DNA of 64,000 nt from Deinococcus yavapaiensis KR-236 (GTDB lineage: Bacteria > Deinococcota > Deinococci > Deinococcales > Deinococcaceae), in assembly GCF_003217515.1 (NCBI RefSeq), contig NZ_QJSX01000008.1, positions 1,929 through 65,928 on the forward strand, given 5' to 3'. The position numbers were made by a program, and so were the translations under genes. Positions 17,205 through 25,561 of the stretch are shown here, in pieces. The notes below the pieces were generated by a model that saw only the letters and a list, made by a program, of their open reading frames with translations, did no database searches and was not told the origin of the DNA. Each line of letters starts with the position of its first letter. Positions within the stretch are counted from its first letter, which is position 1.

Positions 17205-17231
17205 GAGCAGCGAAAAAAGAATAGAACTCCC

Positions 17232-17259
17232 TTGCGATTCTGTCAAGTCATGCTAAACT
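17232..17259 (+). promoter_or_regulatory. Promoter of rpsO
   Basis: TTGCGA (17232-17237), 16 bp, TAAACT (17254-17259), followed by a leader of about 70 nt before the ATG at 17336. The leader is long enough to hold the S15 autoregulatory RNA seen in other bacteria, but I could not recognise a conserved fold. Confidence 0.55.
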
Positions 17260-17335
17260 GGCGCTTGCCGCTTGGAAGGCCCCAATAGGGTTTGCTTTCC
17301 TCGTCGGGACATCACAACACAGGAGGACAAAATTC

Positions 17336-17614
17336 ATGTCTATCGACAAACAGGCGGTCATCGCCGAACACCAAAAGGGCTCGACCGACACGGGAAGCAC
17401 CAGCGTGCAAGTCGCTCTCCTCACCGAGCGCATCAACAACCTCAGCCGTCACCTGACCGCGAACCGCAAGGACAAGCACGGTCAGCGCGGCCTGCAGATG
17501 CTCAACGGTCAGCGTCGCCGCCTCCTGAAGTACTTGGAGCGCACGAACTACGAGGAGTACATCGCCCTCACGGACCGTCTCGGCATCCGCCGCGGCCAGC
17601 GCATCGTTCGCTGA
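17336..17614 (+). CDS. rpsO: 30S ribosomal protein S15
   Basis: 92 residues behind AGGAGG. The S15 signature is complete: GSTDTGSTSVQVALLTERI, NNLSRHLTANRKDKHGQRGL, GQRRRLLKYL and a basic end GIRRGQRIVR. It binds the central domain of 16S rRNA early in 30S assembly. In many bacteria pnp follows rpsO; here it is replaced by a terminator and a nitrilase-fold gene. Single-gene transcription unit. Confidence 0.98.
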   Translation: MSIDKQAVIAEHQKGSTDTGSTSVQVALLTERINNLSRHLTANRKDKHGQRGLQMLNGQRRRLLKYLERTNYEEYIALTDRLGIRRGQRIVR

Positions 17615-17641
17615 TTCCGATTCTTCCGACGCTTCGCGTCG

Positions 17642-17673
17642 CCTCCCCTACGAAGTAGGGGAGGTTTCTTTTT
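17642..17673 (+). terminator. Rho-independent terminator of rpsO
   Basis: CCTCCCCTAC, GAA loop, GTAGGGGAGG, then TTTCTTTTT: 10-bp perfect stem with a strong T tract. Confidence 0.93.
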
Positions 17674-17722
17674 ACACGAACGTCGCGGGAGGAACGAGAC
17701 GAGGGTCGACTATGCTGAACGC

Positions 17723-19048
17723 ATGTCTGAGCCTCGTCTCGTGCGGGCGGTCGTCGTCCAGCCGAAGTGGACCGTGGAGGACTTCGCGTCCGAAGGAAGC
17801 TTTCGCGCTTGGATGCGCTCGCAACTCGACCGCGCGCGACCGCACCTGTCGTCGTCCCGCCCGAACCTCGTCGTCCTGACCGAACTCAACGGGTTGCCGT
17901 TGCTGCTGACGAACGCCCGGCTCGCCACGCGCGCCACGTCGCTGCAAGGCGCGCTCGCCCTCAGTCTCGCGAAATTCCTGCCCGAAGTGCTCGCCGTGGC
18001 GAGCGCGCGGCGCGTGAGCCTCGCTCGGGCGCTGCACCTCGTCCGCGCTCCCGAAACGGTTCGGGTGTACTTGGAGACGTGCCGGGACCTCGCTCGGACC
18101 TTCGGCGTGTACCTCGTGAGCGGGTCGGCGCCGCTTCCGCACCTCGCGCGCATCGGCACCGACTTGTCGTTCGGGTCGCAGGTGTTCAACGAAACGGTCA
18201 TCTTCGCGCCGGACGGACGCGTGATCGGCACGGCCGACAAGGTGTATCTCACGCAGCCCGAGGGTCCGGGCGGCCTCGACTTCTCGGTGGGCCGATTGGA
18301 GGACTTGCGGGTCTTTCCGACCGACGTCGGCGATCTCGGCGTGGCGATCAGCCTCGACGCCTTCATGCCCGACGTGATCGCGCGCCTCGAGGAGCAAGGC
18401 TGCACGGTGCTGCTCCAACCCGACGCGAACGGAGGTTCTTGGACGGGCAAGGAGCAGGAGGGGCCGCGCACCGGAGAGCGCGATCAGCCCGAAGCGTGGC
18501 TGGAAAGCGCGTGGCAAGCCGTCCAGCGCTCGCCGACGCTGCGCTACGCCCTCAATCCGATGGTGGTCGGCAACCTCTTCGACGTGGCCTTCGACGGACA
18601 AAGCGCCATCGTCGCTCGTTCCGACGAAGCGGCCGAGCCGCGCAGTTACGTCATGACCGAGCCGAGGGCGGGCTTTCTCGCGCTCGCACCGTGGGTGGAG
18701 GACGGCGACCTCGGAACGTTGCGGCGTGTCGGTTTGCAACTCGAGCCCGCGTCGCGCTCGCCGCGCGAAAACGCTTATCGAGAAGACGTCCTCTCGGCAG
18801 ACCTCACCCTGCCGCCCCGCGAGCGTGACGCCCAGCCGCTCTCGCCGCACGAGGAAGCGGTGAACGCGTTGCTGGAAGGCCGCGCCGTGTTGTCGCCCGC
18901 GCCGGGCGTGACGGCCGCGCGAAGCGTGAAGCCGTTCGTCGTGGCGTCGCTGGTGGTGGGCGGCGCACGGATAGCGCGCCGCTCGAAACTCGTCGGTGGA
19001 GCGCTCGTCCTCGCGGGCGCCGCGCTCGGGGCCCTGTGGAGTTTTTGA
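17723..19048 (+). CDS. Nitrilase-fold protein with the catalytic Cys replaced by Ser
   Basis: 441 residues. The carbon-nitrogen hydrolase fold covers about residues 1-330. The expected triad can be located: Glu54 in VLTELNG, Lys173 in GTADKVYL, and at the nucleophile position GVAISLDAF, where S210 (codon AGC) stands in place of Cys. The protein is therefore probably not a normal amidase; it may be a binding protein or use another chemistry. The C-terminal 110 residues are extra and end in a Gly/Ala/Val-rich hydrophobic segment (KLVGGALVLAGAALGAL), possibly a membrane anchor. The ATG lies 6 nt behind TATGCT, which indicates a leaderless mRNA. It runs convergent with the MFS gene, stop codons touching. 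Confidence 0.8.
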   Translation: MSEPRLVRAVVVQPKWTVEDFASEGSFRAWMRSQLDRARPHLSSSRPNLVVLTELNGLPLLLTNARLATRATSLQGALALSLAKFLPEVLAVASARRVSLARALHLVRAPETVRVYLETCRDLARTFGVYLVSGSAPLPHLARIGTDLSFGSQVFNETVIFAPDGRVIGTADKVYLTQPEGPGGLDFSVGRLEDLRVFPTDVGDLGVAISLDAFMPDVIARLEEQGCTVLLQPDANGGSWTGKEQEGPRTGERDQPEAWLESAWQAVQRSPTLRYALNPMVVGNLFDVAFDGQSAIVARSDEAAEPRSYVMTEPRAGFLALAPWVEDGDLGTLRRVGLQLEPASRSPRENAYREDVLSADLTLPPRERDAQPLSPHEEAVNALLEGRAVLSPAPGVTAARSVKPFVVASLVVGGARIARRSKLVGGALVLAGAALGALWSF

Positions 19049-20395
19049 TCAACTCGGACCGGGCGCCCTGAGGCGCGCCGTCGTCACTTGCCCGGACAGC
19101 GCGATCAGGAGCGCGCAGGCGAACAGCAGCGCTACGCCGCTCGTCACGCCGAGCCACGCGACGAAGGCGCCGCCGAGGCCCGCCCCGATCGCGCCGCCGA
19201 GGACGTCCGCCATCTGCAGTGTGCCCGACACCTGGCCTTCTTGCCCGTCGGGCGCGCTCTTCATCACGACGAGGGTGTGCGACTGGAACGCCAGGCCCAT
19301 CCCGAACCCGCCGAGCGCCCAGCCGAGCCACGCGAAGGCGAGCGGCACGCTCGGCACGACGATCACGAAGGCCATCAGCGCGATGGACGCCGCGACGAAG
19401 CTCACGCCGATCCGAGAGACGACCGAGCGGTAGCGACCCCGCGTGCGCTCGTCGAAGCGCGAATGCATGATGGAGGTGGTCGACCAAGTCAAGGCGGACG
19501 CGGTCAGGACGAGGCCCGCCGAGGTCGTGGAGAGGTCGCGCAAGTTCGTGAGGCCGAGCGGCACGAACGCTTCGGCACCGAAGAACGAGAAGGTCAGCAC
19601 GAAGCGCGTCGCGAAGCCTGCTTCGAGCGGTCCCGCGAGCCGCCACTGTCCGCGCGGAAAGAGGGCGCGCAGGGCCGGGACGGCGATCGCGATGCCCGCC
19701 ACGCCCAGCAACGCGACTCCCAGCCATGCGCGTTGCGTCAGCGCGGCGAGCGCGAGGGTCGTTCCCAAGGCGGCGAGCCCTGCGAAGCGAACGCGGCCCA
19801 CGTCCAAAGGAGCGCCCGCCGAGGGCACGCGCCGCAGAGCGGGCAGCACGAGCGGCGCGGCGATCAAGAGCAGCGGCAGCAGCCCGAGGAACACGACGTG
19901 CCACGACGTGAGATCGGCCACGCGAGACGCGAGGTACGGCCCGACGAGGGCGGGCAGCACCCACGCGCTGGACAGGAGCGCGAGCATGCGCGCGCGCAAG
20001 GCGTCGGGCAAGGCGCGGTTGATGGCGACGTACGCGACGGCGATCATGCCGCCGCCGCCGAGTCCTTGCAGCGCCCGACCGACGATGAAGACTTCCATGC
20101 TGGGCGCGAGGCCCGCCACGACGAGACCCACCGCGAACAAGATCAGCGCGAGCGTGAACGGCGCGGTGGGGCCTCGGCTGTCCGCGACCGATCCGAGCGT
20201 CACCGTGGACAGCAAGTAGCCCATGAAGAAGGCGCTGAACGCCCAGCCGTACAGCCGAAGTCCGCCCAAGTCGCGCGTGATCGTCGGAAGGACGGTGGAC
20301 ACGGCGAGCGATTCGAAGGCGATCAACAGCAAGGTCAAGACGAGCCCGATGCTGAGCGCGCGGGTTTCGGGGCCCAGGAGGCGCTCCGCGCTCAA
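19049..20395 (-). CDS. MFS transporter, multidrug-efflux type (DHA2-like)
   Basis: 448 residues, about 14 hydrophobic segments. The family loop GSVADSRGPT follows TM2, GRALQGLGGGG lies in TM4 and ALLSSAWVLPALVGPYLA fits the exporter motif C region. The substrate is unknown; such carriers usually expel drugs with the proton gradient. I place the start at TTG 20395, which overlaps the stop of the small GNAT-like gene (TTGA). Longer in-frame starts upstream would encode only an Arg-rich shadow of that gene. The two genes form a coupled pair. Confidence 0.85.
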   Translation of the reverse strand: MSAERLLGPETRALSIGLVLTLLLIAFESLAVSTVLPTITRDLGGLRLYGWAFSAFFMGYLLSTVTLGSVADSRGPTAPFTLALILFAVGLVVAGLAPSMEVFIVGRALQGLGGGGMIAVAYVAINRALPDALRARMLALLSSAWVLPALVGPYLASRVADLTSWHVVFLGLLPLLLIAAPLVLPALRRVPSAGAPLDVGRVRFAGLAALGTTLALAALTQRAWLGVALLGVAGIAIAVPALRALFPRGQWRLAGPLEAGFATRFVLTFSFFGAEAFVPLGLTNLRDLSTTSAGLVLTASALTWSTTSIMHSRFDERTRGRYRSVVSRIGVSFVAASIALMAFVIVVPSVPLAFAWLGWALGGFGMGLAFQSHTLVVMKSAPDGQEGQVSGTLQMADVLGGAIGAGLGGAFVAWLGVTSGVALLFACALLIALSGQVTTARLRAPGPS

Positions 20396-20664
20396 GGTGC
20401 GCGAGCCTCGTCTTGCAAGGCGGCCTCGATGCCGCGCCCCCGCCACGTCGGTTCGAGCGCCACCACTTCCTCCTCGCCGCCGCGCGCGAGGTAACCGACG
20501 ACCTTGCCGCCCGCGATCACGACGACGCACACGACGCCCGGCTCGCCGATTCGGGCGAGGAGGGGCGCGTCTCGCAGGCGCCGCAAGGACGACAAGACGC
20601 CGGGAGAGGGAGTTTCACGCAGACGGCTGAGGCGAACGCGGGCGGGCAAGGACACGCGCATCAT
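20392..20664 (-). CDS. Small GNAT-like protein
   Basis: 90 residues from tandem ATG codons at 20664/20661. The second half resembles the core of a GNAT fold: VVVIAGGKVVGYLARGGEEEVVALEPTWRGRGI, where GRGI is the pyrophosphate-binding loop. It is much shorter than a full acetyltransferase (140 or more), so it is a minimal or truncated member. No Shine-Dalgarno is seen. It overlaps the MFS gene start by 4 bp and may act with that transporter. The gene faces the small membrane protein at 20735, so 20665-20734 must hold two promoters. Confidence 0.6.
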   Translation of the reverse strand: MMRVSLPARVRLSRLRETPSPGVLSSLRRLRDAPLLARIGEPGVVCVVVIAGGKVVGYLARGGEEEVVALEPTWRGRGIEAALQDEARAP

Positions 20665-20734
20665 CTTAAGCGCTGTGGCTTTAGACTTTGTCGGTGATAC
20701 TCGCTTCGATCGAGGCTCGAGAGGAAAGACCCGG

Positions 20735-20986
20735 GTGCGCTGGCGCTTTCTGTTGATGCTGGTGTGCGCCGTGCTGGGCGTCGGGCTCGCGCCGTTGGCG
20801 CTCGCCGCGTTCGCGCACGTCAACCCTTCGGCGTCGGACGCGCTGCGCGTCCTGTCCGTCGCGGAGGGCTTGCTCGCGCGCCGTGTCGGCGCGAGCGGCA
20901 TCGACGCGTACTTTCGGGGCCTGATGTATTTGGGCTTGTCGTGCGCGCTCATTTGGACGGCCGCCTACGTGAAGCCGCGCTCTTGA
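20735..20986 (+). CDS. Small two-span membrane protein
   Basis: 83 residues from GTG 20735 behind GAGGA (spacing 9). Hydrophobic spans at about 5-25 and 57-75 flank a soluble loop of about 30 residues. I do not recognise a family. It lies upstream of mreB on the same strand, with 137 bp between. Codon use (GC-rich third positions) supports real coding. Confidence 0.65.
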   Translation: MRWRFLLMLVCAVLGVGLAPLALAAFAHVNPSASDALRVLSVAEGLLARRVGASGIDAYFRGLMYLGLSCALIWTAAYVKPRS

Positions 20987-21123
20987 AGCGCCCGAGCAGC
21001 GCGTGAACGCGTTTGAACCGAACCCTCATGGACCGCGTGCTAGCATACGTTGGTTATCGTTCCACGCCCCGCGGAGCCGTGTTGCTCGGCACGGCGCGGA
21101 ACGAGAAGGCGACGGGGGGAGCT

Positions 21124-22170
21124 TTGAGGTTTTCAGAAGACATCGGCATCGACCTTGGAACGGCGACGTTCCTCATTTACAGCAAAAATCGCGGCCTCGT
21201 CCTGAACGAACCCAGCGTCATCGCCATGACTCGTGACACGAAGGAAGTCATGGCCGTCGGCGAAGAAGCGTACCGCATGCTGGGCCGCACGCCCGGCAAT
21301 ATCGTCGCGGTGCGTCCCATCAAGGACGGCGTGATCGCCGACGACGCTCTCACCGAGAAGATGATCGCGATGTTCTTGCGCAAAGTGCAGGGCAGCATGG
21401 GCCGCATGCTCGGCTTCAACTTCAAGCCGCAGCTCATGGTGGGCGTGCCGAGCGGCGTGACGGACGTCGAGAAGCGCGCCGTGTTGCGCGCCGCCCTCAA
21501 CGCGAACGCCAAGCGCGCCTTTTTGATCGAGGAACCTTTGGCCGCCGCGATCGGGGCGGGCCTCAAGATCGCCGAGCCGGTCGGGTCGATGATCGTGGAC
21601 ATCGGCGGCGGTTCGACGGACGTTGCCGTGATCTCGCTCGGAGGCATCGTCGTGTCCGAGTCGCTGCGCGTGGCGGGCAACGAGTTCGACGAAAGCATCA
21701 TCCGCTTCGTGCGCCGCAAGCACAACCTCATGATCGGCGACCGCACCGCCGAGGAGATCAAGGTCAAGATCGGCGCGGCGATGCTGCTTCGCCCTGAAGA
21801 CAACCTCATGGCCGAGGTGCGCGGGCGCGACCTTCTGCACGGCCTTCCGAAGACCGTCTCGATCGAGACGACCGACATCATCGACGCGCTCGCCGAGCCC
21901 GTCAGCAAGATCGCCGAGGGCGTCAAGCGCGTTCTTGAGATCACGCCGCCGGAACTCGTGTCGGACATCATCGACCGCGGCATCGTCATGACGGGCGGCG
22001 GCGCTCTGCTGCGCAACTTCGACGAGTTGCTGCGTCAAGCGACCGGCATCCCGGTCGCCGTCGCCGAGAACGCCACGGAAGCGGTCGCGGTCGGGACGGG
22101 CATGGCGCTGGAAATGATTCCGATTCTGCGCCACCACTTGATCTCCAGCGACAACTACCTGCGTCGCTGA
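21124..22170 (+). CDS. mreB: Rod-shape-determining actin homologue MreB
   Basis: 348 residues. Actin-fold motifs: phosphate-1 GIDLGTATFLIY, phosphate-2 MIVDIGGGSTDVAVISLGG, adenosine loop GIVMTGGGALLRNFDELL. It polymerises under the membrane and guides the elongation machinery. I chose TTG 21124, 7 bp after GGGGGAG, because it gives the canonical N-terminus just ahead of EDIGIDLG. In-frame codons at 21013 and 21028 would add about 35 residues unlike the family. mreC and mreD do not follow; the next gene is an LptF/G-like permease. Confidence 0.93.
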   Translation: MRFSEDIGIDLGTATFLIYSKNRGLVLNEPSVIAMTRDTKEVMAVGEEAYRMLGRTPGNIVAVRPIKDGVIADDALTEKMIAMFLRKVQGSMGRMLGFNFKPQLMVGVPSGVTDVEKRAVLRAALNANAKRAFLIEEPLAAAIGAGLKIAEPVGSMIVDIGGGSTDVAVISLGGIVVSESLRVAGNEFDESIIRFVRRKHNLMIGDRTAEEIKVKIGAAMLLRPEDNLMAEVRGRDLLHGLPKTVSIETTDIIDALAEPVSKIAEGVKRVLEITPPELVSDIIDRGIVMTGGGALLRNFDELLRQATGIPVAVAENATEAVAVGTGMALEMIPILRHHLISSDNYLRR

Positions 22171-22186
22171 GGTCTTCACGCGTTCC

Positions 22187-23344
22187 ATGCCGAGATTGCA
22201 ACGTTACATCTTCCGCGAGTTGTACCCGCCGCTGGTGCTCGGCTCGCTGCTGTTCACGGCGGTCGTGTCCTTCGGCTTGTACTTCGTGTCGTCTCAGTGG
22301 CTGATCGGCGCGCCCGTCGCGCTCATCTTGCAGTACCTCGCGCTGCAAGTTCCGTATAACCTCACGATGGTCTTTCCGATGGCGGTCGTGCTCATGGTCG
22401 TCGTCGCGTACGGCCGCCTCGCGAACGAACGCGAGCTCGGCGCGGCGCAGACGGGCGGCGTGGGCCTCGGGCGCCTCGCCGTGCCCGCCGCGCTGCTCGC
22501 GCTGCTCGTGTCGGGCGTGTCGCTGTACTTCTCGGAATGGGTGGTGCCGCGCGCGAACATCGAGGCGCGAAGCCTCTACTGGGACGGCATCACGGGCGCG
22601 GGCTTGTCGCAACTCAACGGGCGTACCGTCGAAATCGGGCCGGGGCTGGAACTGCACTTCGAACGCTACGACACCCAAACGCGCCGAATGAACCGCGTGA
22701 GACTGCAGCAGTGGCAAAACGCGCAGGGAAGCGCCGACGCGAGCGGACGGCAAGCGATCGTCTTGTTCGCCGACAGCGGCACGTACGAAGGCAATTCCAT
22801 CACCTTGCGAAACTACCGCTTCTACCGTTTGAACTACGCGGCGATCGACGCGCTGGGCAGCCTCGCACCGAACGTGAGCGATGAAGCGTTTCGCGAAGCG
22901 GTGCGCGGAGTCTTCCCGTTCGCGTCGAGCGCCGAGGGCACCATCGAGATCGACACGGGCTTGTCGCGCAAGCGGGCCATCGCGGAGTTCGCCGACACGA
23001 TCAGCGCCGACTCCGTGTCGCTCTCGCGCCTGTGGGCGACGGCGAACGATCAGGACGCGACGTCGGCCGAGCGGCAAGAGGCGCGCTCGGCTCTCAGCCG
23101 CAAGCTCGCCTTGCCGCTCGGCAACCTCGTGCTCGTGCTCGCCGCGTTGCCGTTCGCGCTGCGCTTCGGAAGAACGATGGGTGTGGCGCTCGGCGTGGCC
23201 TTGCTGATCGCCGTCGCGTACTACCTCACGTACGTCCTGGGCCTCTCGCTGGGCGGCCGTGTGATTCCCCAGGAAGTCGCGCCGTGGGTCGCGAACGTCT
23301 TGTTCGGCGTGGGCGGCTTGCTGATGTTGCGGCGCGCCTCTTGA
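22187..23344 (+). CDS. LptF/LptG-family permease
   Basis: 385 residues with the Lpt permease layout: two N-terminal spans (about 13-35 and 55-75) and a third near 98-120, a periplasmic beta-rich region (about 125-285) and three C-terminal spans (about 300-380). The opening MPRLQRYIFRELYPPLVLG and the LALPLGNLVLVLAALPFALR stretch are family-like. In diderms with LPS, LptF and LptG form a heterodimer with the ATPase LptB. Deinococcus has no classical LPS, so the cargo may be another envelope lipid. It follows mreB by 16 bp and is likely co-transcribed. Confidence 0.85.
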   Translation: MPRLQRYIFRELYPPLVLGSLLFTAVVSFGLYFVSSQWLIGAPVALILQYLALQVPYNLTMVFPMAVVLMVVVAYGRLANERELGAAQTGGVGLGRLAVPAALLALLVSGVSLYFSEWVVPRANIEARSLYWDGITGAGLSQLNGRTVEIGPGLELHFERYDTQTRRMNRVRLQQWQNAQGSADASGRQAIVLFADSGTYEGNSITLRNYRFYRLNYAAIDALGSLAPNVSDEAFREAVRGVFPFASSAEGTIEIDTGLSRKRAIAEFADTISADSVSLSRLWATANDQDATSAERQEARSALSRKLALPLGNLVLVLAALPFALRFGRTMGVALGVALLIAVAYYLTYVLGLSLGGRVIPQEVAPWVANVLFGVGGLLMLRRAS

Positions 23345-23366
23345 CTCTCCTCGCTTCGCCGCAAAG

Positions 23367-23394
23367 ACGCGCCTTTGCCAAAGGCGCGTTTCTT
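23367..23394 (+). terminator. Rho-independent terminator after the permease
   Basis: ACGCGCCTTT, GCC loop, AAAGGCGCGT, then TTCTT. It ends the mreB-permease unit 23 bp after the stop codon and lies 9 bp before the next start. Confidence 0.82.
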
Positions 23395-23402
23395 AAGTTA
23401 AG

Positions 23403-24188
23403 GTGAACGTCGTGAAAAGGCTCTCGGCCTGGCTGAAGTGGCGCCCCGACGACGGCGTCGCCGCCGTGAGTCTCGCCTCGTACTTCCTGCTGCCTTACCT
23501 GCTCGTGCAAGTCGGCAACGTCGGGTTGCTGCGTCGAGGTCGCGACACGGCCACGAGCGTCGCCTTGACCTTCGACGACGGTCCCGATCCCGCGTCCACG
23601 CCGTTCGTGCTCGACGCTTTGAAAAAGGCGGGCGTGAAGGCGACGTTCTTCGTCGTGGCTGAGCGCATGGAGCGCTTTCCGGACCTCGCGCGCCGCTTGG
23701 TGGAAGAAGGGCACGAAGTCGGCTTGCACTGCTACACGCATCGACACGCGTGGCTGCGCTCTCCGTGGGATTTCGTGTACGACCTGTGGCGCGCCTGCGC
23801 GACCTTCGAGCAAGTCCTCGGGTTTAGCCCCGCCTTGTTTCGCCCGCCGCACGGCGCGTACACCCTCGTGGCGGTTCTCGCGTTGCGCCTCGAAGGCTTG
23901 AGGGGCGTTCACTGGACGGTGATGGGCAACGACTGGGTGGAGTCCATGACGCCCGAGCGGATCGTACGGCGCATCCTGGCGCACTTGGAGCCCGGCGGGA
24001 CGATGGTCTTGCACGACGCGGGTCCCGGCGCGAATCACTGCGTGCTCGCCTTGCCGTTGTTGCTCGACGCTTTGCGTGAGGCCGGGCTTTGCCCCGGGCC
24101 CGTCGGCGACTTGCCGAACGTGCGCCCCGAGCGGCTGGGCGACCTGCGTCCACGCTTGGCGAGGCTGCTGCGCGTCGTCACGCGCTGA
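23403..24188 (+). CDS. Membrane-anchored polysaccharide deacetylase (NodB domain)
   Basis: 261 residues from GTG 23403; a second GTG at 23412 is possible. A hydrophobic N-terminal segment (about 17-42) is a signal anchor. The NodB domain (about 48-230) has motif 1 TFDDGPDP, motif 2 HCYTHRHAW with the two His metal ligands, motif 3 RPPHGAYT, and motif 5 MVLHDAGPGAN. These enzymes remove acetyl groups from GlcNAc in peptidoglycan or surface polysaccharide, outside the membrane. The gene starts within 20 bp of the preceding terminator. Confidence 0.88.
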   Translation: MNVVKRLSAWLKWRPDDGVAAVSLASYFLLPYLLVQVGNVGLLRRGRDTATSVALTFDDGPDPASTPFVLDALKKAGVKATFFVVAERMERFPDLARRLVEEGHEVGLHCYTHRHAWLRSPWDFVYDLWRACATFEQVLGFSPALFRPPHGAYTLVAVLALRLEGLRGVHWTVMGNDWVESMTPERIVRRILAHLEPGGTMVLHDAGPGANHCVLALPLLLDALREAGLCPGPVGDLPNVRPERLGDLRPRLARLLRVVTR

Positions 24189-24205
24189 CACGGTACATTC
24201 GGCGA

Positions 24206-24946
24206 ATGGACTACGGACCGCTCGCCGCCTTGTACGACCTTCAGTACGCCACTTACCGCGACGATCTGCACTTCTACGCCCGCCTCGCACGGGACGTGGG
24301 CGGCCGCGTTCTGGAGCTCGGGGCGGGGTCCGGCCGCGTGACCGTTCACCTCGCGCGGGCGGGCGTGGACGCCACGGGCCTCGAACTCTCGGCGGACATG
24401 CTTCGGTACGCGCGCGCACGAGCGCGAGACGCCGACGTCTCGCCGCGTTTCGTGGAAGGCGACATGCGCGACTTCGACCTCGGCGAGTCCTTCGACCTCG
24501 TGATCGCGCCGTTCAACGCCTTCATGCACTTGTACTCCACGGGCGACCAACTCGCCGCCCTTCGAGCGGTGCGGCGACATCTCGCGCCTCGCGGCCGTCT
24601 CGCCTTCGACGTGTACGTTCCGAACTTCGGTCCCGAGGGGGTGTTGCGTCACGAAGGCGAGACCTTCGAGGCCGACGGGCGACGCACGGACGTGTTGATG
24701 CTGCAACGCGTGGATCGATCGCGGCAAATCGCGACGACGCAGTACTTCGTGGACACCACGCACGAAGACGGACGCCTCGCGCGTGAACATCATACCTTGA
24801 CGCAGCGGTACTTCACGCGCTTCGAGTTGGAGTGGTGGCTGCGCCACGCGGGCTTCACCCCGAAGTTCGCGGGTTCGTTCGAAGGCGGGCCCGTCACGGA
24901 CGAAAGTCGCGTCCTCGTCGTGACGGCCACCCTCGCCTCCGGCTGA
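24206..24946 (+). CDS. Class I SAM-dependent methyltransferase
   Basis: 246 residues. Motif I VLELGAGSGRVTVHLA binds S-adenosylmethionine, the acidic end of strand 2 is in TGLELSADML, and motif III is FDLVIAPFNAFMHL. The N-terminus MDYGPLAALYDLQYA fits the small-molecule methyltransferase family. The substrate is unknown. TACATT ends 6 nt before the ATG and no Shine-Dalgarno is present, so the gene is probably read leaderless from its own promoter inside the end of the deacetylase gene. A longer open frame upstream is only a shadow. Confidence 0.88.
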   Translation: MDYGPLAALYDLQYATYRDDLHFYARLARDVGGRVLELGAGSGRVTVHLARAGVDATGLELSADMLRYARARARDADVSPRFVEGDMRDFDLGESFDLVIAPFNAFMHLYSTGDQLAALRAVRRHLAPRGRLAFDVYVPNFGPEGVLRHEGETFEADGRRTDVLMLQRVDRSRQIATTQYFVDTTHEDGRLAREHHTLTQRYFTRFELEWWLRHAGFTPKFAGSFEGGPVTDESRVLVVTATLASG

Positions 24947-24957
24947 GGCGTCGCCGA

Positions 24958-25464
24958 TCAGCGCCGCGCGCGCTTGGGCCGCAACTTCATCTTGTGGTCG
25001 GGCCGCACGCCGTCCGCCATGAGGTGCAGCCAAGAGCTGACGTAGTACCCGGTCAAGAGCGGCAGCAGCGACACCCACGACACGCGCACGTCCGGAACGC
25101 CGAACGTCGGCCACGCGAGGCGCAGGAAGCCGAACACGAGCGCCACGATGATCGCGAGGTACACGAGGCGGGTGGCAGGACCCACGATCCACGAGTGCGA
25201 CCAGCCACGATGCGAGAACAGCAAACCGTACGGTACCCACAAAAAGCCCAGAAAGCCCCACGCGCGCTTGGAACTCACGTGCCCTTCGGCGAGGTCGAGG
25301 TCGGGCGACAGCAGAAACGTTCCGACGAAGAAGCCGACGGTGAACGTGACCGCGTCGAACGAAGAGATGGTGACGACGTCCGCACGCTGCAAGAACAGCG
25401 CGATCGTGCCGCCCACGGCGAAGGTGCCGACGTTGATGAGGTTATGAGTGCGACCGCTGGGCAC
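24958..25464 (-). CDS. DUF2227-type membrane protein (putative metal-binding)
   Basis: 168 residues from GTG 25464, with TACAAT 6 nt upstream (leaderless). The hallmark is GRTHNLINVGT at the N-terminus, SPDLDLAEGH, and SHRGWSHSWIVGP, with several conserved His and Asp that could bind a metal. About four hydrophobic spans. The family is annotated as uncharacterised metal-binding membrane protein (DUF2227, related to YdjM-like LexA-regulated hydrolases). It converges with the methyltransferase gene; 11 bp separate the stops. Confidence 0.8.
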   Translation of the reverse strand: MPSGRTHNLINVGTFAVGGTIALFLQRADVVTISSFDAVTFTVGFFVGTFLLSPDLDLAEGHVSSKRAWGFLGFLWVPYGLLFSHRGWSHSWIVGPATRLVYLAIIVALVFGFLRLAWPTFGVPDVRVSWVSLLPLLTGYYVSSWLHLMADGVRPDHKMKLRPKRARR

Positions 25465-25561
25465 GCGGACATTGTAGACGCTTGAAGCGTGGCCTGGCGC
25501 GCGAAAATCTCGCCGGATCGCTCTCACGTCCCATCACGTCCGTCCTCTAGACTGAGGAACG

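Noticed and set aside
17723..19048. Apolipoprotein N-acyltransferase (lnt) as identity of the nitrilase-fold gene
   Set aside because: It lacks the N-terminal membrane spans of Lnt and the catalytic Cys.
19088..20494. 468-codon plus-strand frame opposite the MFS gene
   Set aside because: Composition is Arg/Glu/His-rich without hydrophobic pattern; the minus strand encodes a clear transporter.
21013..21123. Longer N-terminus for MreB from TTG 21013 or ATG 21028
   Set aside because: Residues before 21124 do not resemble MreB, while TTG 21124 has GGGGGAG at proper distance and gives the canonical start.
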